From the NCBI GenBank assembly GCA_012295275.1, contig CM022673.1, forward strand, positions 13,617,288 to 13,681,287: a stretch of DNA of 64,000 nt, in the 5' to 3' direction. The stretch comes from Chrysomallon squamiferum. Its lineage: Eukaryota > Mollusca > Gastropoda > Neomphalida > Peltospiridae. Made by a program: the position numbers and the translations under genes. Below, piece after piece: positions 11,050 through 20,848 of the stretch. The notes beneath the pieces are model-generated. The model searched no databases, was not told where the DNA came from, and saw only the letters and a list, made by a program, of their open reading frames with translations. Each line of letters begins with the position of its first letter. Position 1 is the stretch's first letter.

Positions 11050-14000
11050 TAATAATATTTTAGAAACTGTCAGTATCACACAAACGTTGCACATTCACTG
11101 AATACAGAGGGTCTCTGTCTATCCCAGTATTTGTCTAAAGCAATTATAGATTGCTGTGTATATTTTTTGAGTTCCCAGCGAATGTTTAGTAACACAAGTT
11201 TATCCAGTCTGTTTCTGGTTAAACATGGAAATATTTTCAATCAGAGAGAGAAAAAAAAAAAAAAAAAAAAAAAATAAGGGAAACAAAATCCCCAGATGAT
11301 TTATATAATAAATAACCATCTATATCTGCATATGATAATTATCTTTTGAATAATAACAACCATTTTCATATAAATAAGTTTTGCATAATGATTTAATGAA
11401 CTATGGATTACATTAATTATTTGGACTTACTGAGGCAAACTGTTTGGATGTTCTATTTTAAAACAAGTATTTTCAGTTCTAAATTGGATTACTATCCAGT
11501 CATTTTTTTTTTTTTTATTGGAATTCTGTTTAAAACTGGTGTGTTTCACTAGTTCAAAGCCACCATTGTTTGGTTAATGGTTTACGGAACAGATATATTA
11601 ATATCATTTACAAGTCACCTAGGTAATCATGCTGTTATGTTAGTAATAGTTGTGTGAACTGTTCAAATAGATTCATTTGTCACTCTGTGAAACAGATTTA
11701 CAACAAAAGTAACATAACCAGAAGCTGTTTTAGTAATAAATGATACTGATACTGCATAGTGATATATTGTTAGTAAAATGTATTCTTAATATACTGAGTA
11801 TTCCTAATGTTCAATGTATTCCTTATATATTGAATATTCCAAATGTACTGTATATTCCTAATATAATGAATATTCCTAATGTACAGTGTATTCCTAATAT
11901 ACTGAATATTCCTAACTTACTGTGAATTCATAATATATTGTGTATTCCTAAAAAACTATGTATTCCTAATATACTGTATATTCCCAGCTTAATGTGTATT
12001 CCAAACATGTCATCATCATAAACAGAATATTTGTAACAAATGTACTATATATTCCTAACATACACTGATACACTATATTCCTAATATGCTTTGCATTCCA
12101 AATATACTGCTTTATTCCTCATATGTCTTCATCATAAACAGTATATTTCTAACATATGAATAGTACATTCCTAATATTCTGTATATTCCTATTGTGGTCT
12201 CATCTGCCTATATAAAAATTGACTATTGGACATTCACATGAAATGCAAATATTTTTATATCATGGTTTTTTGTAAATTTCCAATATATTAATTTTTTTTT
12301 TTTTTTTTTTTTTTTACTGCTTTATTGTTATTATAAAATTCATTTTGTTCTGTTTCAAATTTTAATTACTTAAAAAAGATAATAATTTTATTACAAGAAC
12401 GGTCTTTTTTGAAAATGAATAAAAGAAATTCCCTCTCAAAAAAAAATACATCTTTATGGTGAAAATATTTGTTTATTTATTAACAGAAATTTAAATACAG
12501 TATATCACAATGCAGAAAATGTTTTATGTTTCAGTTAAAGAAAAGTTAGTATTTAATTTTTGAAGGTAATTTAATGAGAGTGTGGTCTAAAGTTGAAAAT
12601 AGTTTAATTAGTGAAGATACTTTAATTATGTTGAAAATGGTGTACTATTTATTTAATTTTGGAAGATAATTTTACTGGAGATATGGACTGTGTTGAAAAT
12701 GGTGTACTGTTTAGTTTTGGAAGATAATTTACTGGAGATAATGAGACTGTTTTCAAACAGAGAAGTACAGGATTGCTTTGACTGAGAAATTCCTGCCTCG
12801 CTTGCTGTGTGATCATTAAACCAGTTCCAGGTTTGGCTCTCAGACACACATTCAGCGTAGATGCCACTGTGAAGTGTTGGAAGTTGTGTCGTCACAAATC
12901 AGTGATTTCCGTGAAACAGCTTGTGCAGCAGACCTGTTTAGAATAGAAACCTTTATTTTATTTTGGTTTTCAAAATTCAATCACTGAAGCATTTTACAGT
13001 GAAGTGATCTGGTTGATATAGCAACGTTGTGCTTGGAAAGATGAATAGAATGTACTTTGTTTTAGATAGCAAAATGATACAGCACTTGTGGTAAAATAAT
13101 TATTCAAATAAAATTTTTAAAATAAAAAAAAAAAAAAAAAGAAAGAAGGAAATGTTGGCTAATACACATTAGTAAAATTTTTACATTGGTTCTAGCTGCA
13201 GCTGACTAAAAATCTGTTGTTTTTAATTTAAAATTTAATATGAACTTTAGTATGTAATTTTAAAAAAAAAAAAAAAAAAAAAAATGAAGACAAGAAAAAA
13301 TAAAAATAGAAATGTAGATAGATTAAAATTATTGTCTGAGTGAGTTATTTCGAAATCTGACATTCAGAATATAAAATTATAAAATCCAGTATGAATATAC
13401 AATTAAATTTCAAAGTTATCAAAAACAGATTTATGTAAACATTAACATTTCAAAACTGTAGAAGAAAACAAGAAAATGTGTACAGTTAAATTTATATAAA
13501 TATATAAACTCAATAATTAAAAAAAAAAAAAAAAAGACACATAAGAATAGAAAAAGAAAAACCCCAAGATTTAATATAAAATTATAAATAAATTCACAAC
13601 AGTTTAAAAGTGTAATTAACCAATTGTTGTCGTGTGTTTCATCTCATAATGCAGTGAATTTGAAAACATTAGCACTCTGTGGCAATATCTGGAGTGAGAT
13701 AAAACATGTAACAGCTGATAGCGCAATAACACAAGTTATCATCACAACTTGTCTTTTTGTCTGCTTAATTTCCATATGTTTTTTTGTGAAATGGCTTAGA
13801 TACGAGACACTAGAATGTGGAGAGTTGTTAGTCACTTGTATGTCCCTCAGATTCATCTTAAATTTAACTGTGGTGAGTTTTTTTTGTTGTTTTTCCTTTT
13901 TTTTTTTTTTTTACTATATATTTTTCAAAAATTATTTTATTTATTTATTTCTCTGTAAAATTTTGTTCAATCAGTTCACTTGGTCATATTTTTTTTTTAT

Positions 14001-17000
14001 CAGTTATTGTCAAGTATTTTTTTTAATGATGCCAGCTGATATCACTTATTTAACAACACCAGTAGAATTGATTAATCTTTCAACTGAGATGTTGGATACG
14101 AAACTATTATTTAATGTGACCAACAGATTTGATTAATTCTCTATCAACAGTTATTGGATATCAAAGATTTATTTAAATACACCAAAACATTGATGGGTTT
14201 TCTATCAATAAGTTGTTAGGTCTGAAACATTTATTTATTATTATATATTGATTATTATATATTGATTAGTTGATCTGTATGTACAGCCTATTAGATACCA
14301 CTCATGTGACTCATTCACACAAACAAAGGTTTTGAATTTTAAAACAAAGAACAAAAAAATGTTAATAAAATAGTAATAAAAAGAAAAGAAAAAAAGAGAA
14401 GAAAATAAATAAAGAAAAAAATCAGTAAATAGATAAAATTATAATTAAAACATAAATAAAATGACTGACATTGAAAACCAAACAAATATAACTGGTTATG
14501 TGTTTTTAATGTCTTTTTTACTTTTTTTTTGGTTAAATGTTTAACAATAGTTTGTTTTGAACTGATTTTAATGTTGAATTCTAAAGAAAAAAAAAAAAGT
14601 TACATCTGGGCTGTGGATCTAGTTTCTATATTTAGAATGATTACAAAGTGAGTTGGAAATAACAGTTTCTGAAAAATATTACGTAGTTGAGTCATATTTT
14701 TACTGATTTTGTAAAAATATTTTGCATGTTAGTTGTGTATTGAACATGATTTTATAATGATAATTTAACTACTTCTGTTTTAGATTTGATATGTGCTAGT
14801 AATGTTTTAATATTTCTTTCATAAGGCATTTGAATTTAAAATGTGTTTTAGTCATTTTTAATACTGTCTTTTCTAAAACACTTTGATTTTAAATAAGATG
14901 TATGTGAGTAATATTATAATATTTTATTTTAAAACATTTTCATTTTAAATATTTAGTAATGTTTTAATATTGTTCTTTCTAAAACACTTTCACTTTAAGT
15001 AAGGTGTACGCTAATAATATTTAATATTTCTTTCTGAAACACTTTAAAACCTGTGTTAGAAATGTTTAAACATTTAAATTTTAAATACTTCTCTTGCAAA
15101 AACGCTGTAAATTTATAAATAATTTTCTTTTTGGTTTTAAATATAATGTATAGAAATATTTCTGTTTATAGTAAGATGTGTTTTAGTATTTGTTTCTAAA
15201 AGACATGATTCTAAATAAGATGTATTTTAGTAATATTTTAATAATATTCTTTTTAAAAACACTTTCATTTTACATAAAATGGATGCTAGTAATATTTTAA
15301 TAACATTCTTCTTAAAACACTTGTTTTAATTTTAAAACGAGACTTATGCTAACATTTTATTTTTTTCTTTCGGACTGACTTCAACATTTTAGAATTCACT
15401 GATGGTAAAAACAACCATTTATGTTTGTTTTAAATAAGACAAATTTTTTTTGAAATTTTTTTCTTTATTTTAAAATGTCATTTAAACTCTTTCCAGTGCC
15501 ATCTGACAGCGACATGCCACCTGAAACAAACTTCCAGCACACAGCCCTAATGGAGCGAATGAACACCCCTGCAAACTCGTTCCAGTATGATCTTGAAGAT
15601 GCGGCCAGTGAGGACCAGGCAGGGTACCACATGGAGGCAAAGAGGCCCAAGAAGGGAATCGGAATTGCTGGCAAGAGTATTGAAGAAGAACTGTGTCGTA
15701 TTTGTGGTGACAGGGCCTCGGGTTACCACTACAATGCTCTCAGCTGCGAGGGATGTAAAGGTAAATGTTGTTTTAGTAACTGAGCCACACTTCGAAGTTC
15801 TAGAACTGTGGTTGTCTCATAGCCCAGTCAGTGGTTGTTTATATGTTGAAGTTCTAGAACTGTGGTTGTCTCATAGCCAAGTCAGTGGTTGTTCATATGT
15901 TGAGGTTCTAGAATTGTGCTTGTCTCATAGCCAAGTCAGTGGTTGTTCATATGTTGAAGTTCTAGAACTGTGGTTGTCTCATAACCAAGTCAATGCTTGT
16001 TTACATGTTGAGTTTCTAGAATTTGGTTCTCTGATAACTGATGCAATTACTGTTCATATGTTGAGTTTCTAGAATATTATTTTTTGTGTCCTGATAATAA
16101 AGGTGATATGTTGGTTGGATAACCAAGATAATGTTTCTTTCTATGTTGAAATTCTAGAATTTGGTTCTTGACAACTGAGGTAATTTTTGTTTATATATTG
16201 GGATTATAGAATATGATCATCTGATAACCAAGGTAATTTTTGTTAATACAGTAATTTGAAATACAATAATTTTTATTCTGTGGCTCATTTATTTTATTTT
16301 ATTTTATATTATTTTTTTTTTGAAAATTGGGTTGCTGAATTTGACTCAGGTGACTTTTTTTTTTTTCCCTTTACACTGGAATTGTAGACTGTTGGGCCTT
16401 ACAACTAGGTAATTTTATTTTTCTCATTGGGAGTCTAGAATAGAGTGGCCTGATAATGAAAGCTAAAAATGTATTAGTACACTTAAGATATTTATAATCT
16501 CTTTGGTCACATCCAATTGAAAGTAAAGGGGAAAAAAAAAAAAAAAAAAAACAAAAAAAAACCTAAAGAAAACTGAAAAAGGAAAATAGTAAAAAAAAAA
16601 AACTAAACTAAACTAGTTAGCCAGAAATTAAAAACAAGATTGAAACCATGTTAAAAAGAATTCCCACTTTCAGTGTCTAACTTTACAGTACACTGAACAC
16701 ATTTAAATTTACTGAAGCACTAAATTTCATTTTCCATTTCCTCTGTGTAAACTTCGACACTTTTATCACTGAAAGCATTTGTCACAATGACATACATTCT
16801 TTAAATGGAAGAAAAAGAATGTAATAAAAAAAAAAAAAAAAAAAAAAAGAGAGACAAAAAAGACCCAATAAATTTGAAAATAATTCTAGTACCCCAATAT
16901 TTTGTAATTTTATACTGTGTTTATCATAATTTTTTATTTTTACTGTGGTTTTATATATTTGCTTGTCCAAATTGCATTTAAGCTTTTAGCAATGTCATGG

Positions 17001-20000
17001 CCCTGGTTATTTTATTTGTTTTTTTTAAAAGACCTAATTTCATTTTTGTGTTACATCAGAAGTATGGATTTTTTTATTTTTAGTTCTAAGTTAACAGTTA
17101 TCTTTTAATGTAAAGAATAAAACTTGCAGTTATTTTAATTTCAGGACTAGAAGTCATAAAATGGACAGTTTTTTTGATCTCTTTCCTTTCTGAGTTTGTT
17201 AAAATGATGATTTGAAAAAAACAACAAAAAAATACTTTAAGAATGGTATATCATTTAGGACTGTATACAAAAACCAAAAAAGCTTACTATAACTCATTCA
17301 TAAGTTAGTGGCAAGATTTGGAAAAGCACAAAAAGCCAAAAATATGATAACCTTAACATTTTACGTTTGTTTTTAAAAACATAGCTAAAAATGTGAAGGC
17401 CTAAGTTTTTTGTGTTAACTTTGTGAATCATAGCTGCAGGTAATAAACGTGTCCAGTGAATTATCTTACAGGAGGTAAATGTTTTACAAAGCTGTATAGC
17501 TTCTTTGATGTGAATGAATGTTCAAGAGGCAGTTATTTAAAAAAAAAAAAAAGAAGTAATTTTGTAAATTTTTTTCACTTTGTAAAATTGTTCGAAATGA
17601 CTTGAAATGTGATTAGTAAAGAAAATGTCTGCTTCAAATTAAAGTTTTAGAAATTCATTACTCACTAAGTTATACAGATCTACTGGTGGATAGCTGTTGG
17701 TTAGTTCATGGGTGGGTGATGGATATTGATTGATGTGGGCTCACTTCAGAAAAATGTAGTTCCTCTTTAGAAAATGTTACCAATAAAGAAACTGCTTTAA
17801 AATATTTTCAGTAGTTATATCAGTATATGAGTATCGATTAAAAAGTGTTGTTTACTGGAAGTTTGAATTTTTGCGCCGACTAGGTATTTGAAATTTTTCA
17901 TACAGGGAAGCTGAATGTAGATTTTGTTTTACTACTAGTCTGATAAATTACCTATATTTTTATAATTAAAAACAACAACAACAGTCTTAATAAGAACAAA
18001 AAACAAAGTTTTTAATAATAATAATAGCAGAATCAACAGGAACAGGAACAACAACAGTCAAAGTAGTAGTAATAGTAGTAGTAGCAGTGTAATGTATTTT
18101 GTTCTGTAAACATTTAAGATTTTGATAGCTTTTTTTTTTTCAAATATTCATGAGCCAGTGTATTTATTTTTCTGTTTCATTGAATGAATAATGAGTAAGA
18201 TGTAGACATAATATTAATTTTATATAAAAAATGTTTTCCGCTTATTTATGAAGGTGGCAGACAGAGCAAGGCCGAAGTATTGTAACATGTTGTAAGTTTA
18301 TTGCCCGAAGGAAAACGGAGATTGACATAAAAATAAAAACACTTTTTTCTTATGTAAATTCTCTTTACTTACTAACAACTTCTTTCAGAGAGTTGATGGC
18401 TATAGACCATTCCACACACCCAAGCCTTTCTTGCACAATATTTCAGAAGAAAACTAAATTTTTAGTACTTTTTTAAAAAAAGCAGTAGCTATGGTTGTAT
18501 AATGCTATAATTTTGTTATGTTTTGTGTCATATGCAATTTATGTTGTGTATAATAATACTAATACTACTAATAATAAAATAATGAATTAATGATACATTT
18601 TTCAGGATTTTTCCGGCGAAGTGTAACCCGAGGAGCTAACTATAACTGCAAGTATGGAGGAAACTGTGAGATGGACATGTGGATGAGAAGAAAATGTCAG
18701 GCCTGTAGACTTCGCAGATGTAGAGAAGTCGGAATGAAAGAAGAATGTAAGCCATAACTGTTTTATACAACTTGCTGGTGGTTCCATCTGTCTTTTTATT
18801 TCCTTGTATAAGATGTCTCATTTACAGAAACACACATACACAGGTACAAATATGCAGACATATACATACACAGATGTATTCACACACAGACATACATACA
18901 CTCAAGCATGCACACACACACACACACACACCGAAAACACACAAGTACTGAAGAGCTGTTGTTGTGTGTATTTCAGGTCTGCTCTCAGATGAACAGTGCA
19001 AGGCTCGGGATGCACGGAGGAAGGCCAAAGCTCGCACCCCGTCCTCCAGCTCCAGCATCAAGTCTAACGGCTCAGCCAGCATCAGCTCCAAGAAGATGGA
19101 GCCGAGTCCAGACGGGAACAGTCTGTCATCCGATCCAGACATGCAGCTGTTGTGTGATGCCAAGTACGACCGCCGCTCCATGTCGCCCACCTCCATCATC
19201 TACGACAACCCCTGGACAAGCTGTCCGAGTCCCAGCGCAGCCTCATCGAGAAGATCATCAGCCTGCAGGAGAAGTTCGAGTATCCCGACGACAAAGACGT
19301 ACAGCGTGTCACAGTCAGTCTAGTTTTCGTTGTTTTATTTATAAAGTTACTAGTGCACGTAAAAGTATTTACATTTAACAGTTTAAAAAATAAATCAATG
19401 AAATAAGTAATAATAAAATAAAATAAGAAGATTATAAGATAAATAATATCTTTTTAAAAAAAAACACCTAAAAAACTGAGTTTTTATGTAAAAGTGTGTA
19501 TATTATTCTTAATTCTTTTTATCATTATCCTTAAAGTTTTTTTTGTTATTTTTTTGTCCCAGACACACACACACACACACACACACGCATACACTAAAAT
19601 TATGTTACGTTTGGGAGGAAAAGGAAAAGAAAAAATGACCCGTGTGATAACATTATCTAACAACCTTATCTTTACCAGACTACATCTGTTCTATTTTTAT
19701 TGTTCCCAGACTAATCTGTCTAGTACCGGGGTGCCACGCTTTTTCAGCTTGCCAGCCACTGTTAACATGACCAGGTCAAAATTATCTACCTGTATTGAAA
19801 AATGCTAACTGTATTTATTTGTATATGTACTGAGTGTACTTTATATGTTGAGGCTCACTGAATACATTTATGATCACTACTTTACTCTGATGATCTGCAC
19901 TACATGGTTGATTGTGATTGACATACAGGACACCCCTGGTCTAATTCAATAGAACATCAAGTTTTCTCTAAACAACACAGATCAGTGCTAATTGAATAAA

Positions 20001-20814
20001 ATCCAGAGAAAACAACATTGTAGTGTAATTTGATAATACTAGACAAGTGTACAGTATATTATAACCACACAGTAATATAGAAATGTCTGACTACAGCACA
20101 ATGCATTTTAATAACACTAGACAACAGAACAGTATATTTTAAAACACTAGACAACTGAACAGTATATTTTACAAAACAAAATAATACAGATTATATTGGA
20201 CAACAATAAAGTTTATTTTAACAAAGCTAAACAACAGTTCACAGTGATACCAATTATAACTAACACTAGACAGTAGTACAGCGTATTTTAACAGTCCTAG
20301 ACAAAAACACATGAATGTTTAACCAGACACTAATACAGATGTAATTATTTCAGATTATCAATCCCGAGGACAAGGAAGCATCTCCTCGGAGCTTGCTGTC
20401 TGACATGGTACAGATGACAGTTCTCATCACTCACCTGATAGTCGAGTTTGCCAAGTGTCTGCCGGGCTTCATGTCCCTCAACAAGGAGGATCAAATCATT
20501 CTACTCAAAGTAATTGATTTTTTTTTCCTTCAGTGAAACTTTAGTCTTTGTTGTCATTTCAGATCGATATTTTCACCTGTGTTCAGGTTGAACAAATGTT
20601 TGTTCTGCTTGGGAAAAAACCCATCTGATGATGTATTTTGAAATCTGTCTAGTAGTAATAGTAGTAGTAGTAGTAGTAGCTTGTGTAAATTTTTGTATTA
20701 TAGATCTAATGTTGAAGTAGTAATAAATATGTACTGTTATTTTTAAATCTGAAATCTTTAGACAGTTTATTAACATCATTTGGTTGAATTAAAGTCAGTA
20801 TTACTTATATGAAA

Positions 20815-20848
<34 letters not shown>

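Larger units (their letters stand above)
7415..15496 (+). other. EcR: EcR intron 1 (8.1 kb)
   Basis: The intron between the first coding exon and the zinc-finger exon. It has no convincing exon inside. It contains several tandem arrays (listed separately), numerous poly(A) and poly(T) tracts, and inverted TTAGGAATA repeat arms. Alternative first exons for other EcR isoforms could lie here, but none is supported. Confidence 0.65.

Noticed and set aside
13624-14136. 170-codon ORF on the + strand in EcR intron 1
   Set aside because: The second half is poly(T)-encoded Phe/Tyr/Ile; there is no domain, no splice context and no GC shift. It starts without a convincing ATG context.
15475-15496. ATG at 15475 as the EcR start
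   Set aside because: CTCTTTCCAG just after it is a good acceptor, and the exon at 7348-7414 supplies a start with matching phase, so the bases before 15497 are read as intron.
15689-18680. LXR or FXR instead of EcR
   Set aside because: The second zinc finger ([18 protein letters not shown]) and the LBD ending follow EcR; LXR and FXR differ at several of these positions.
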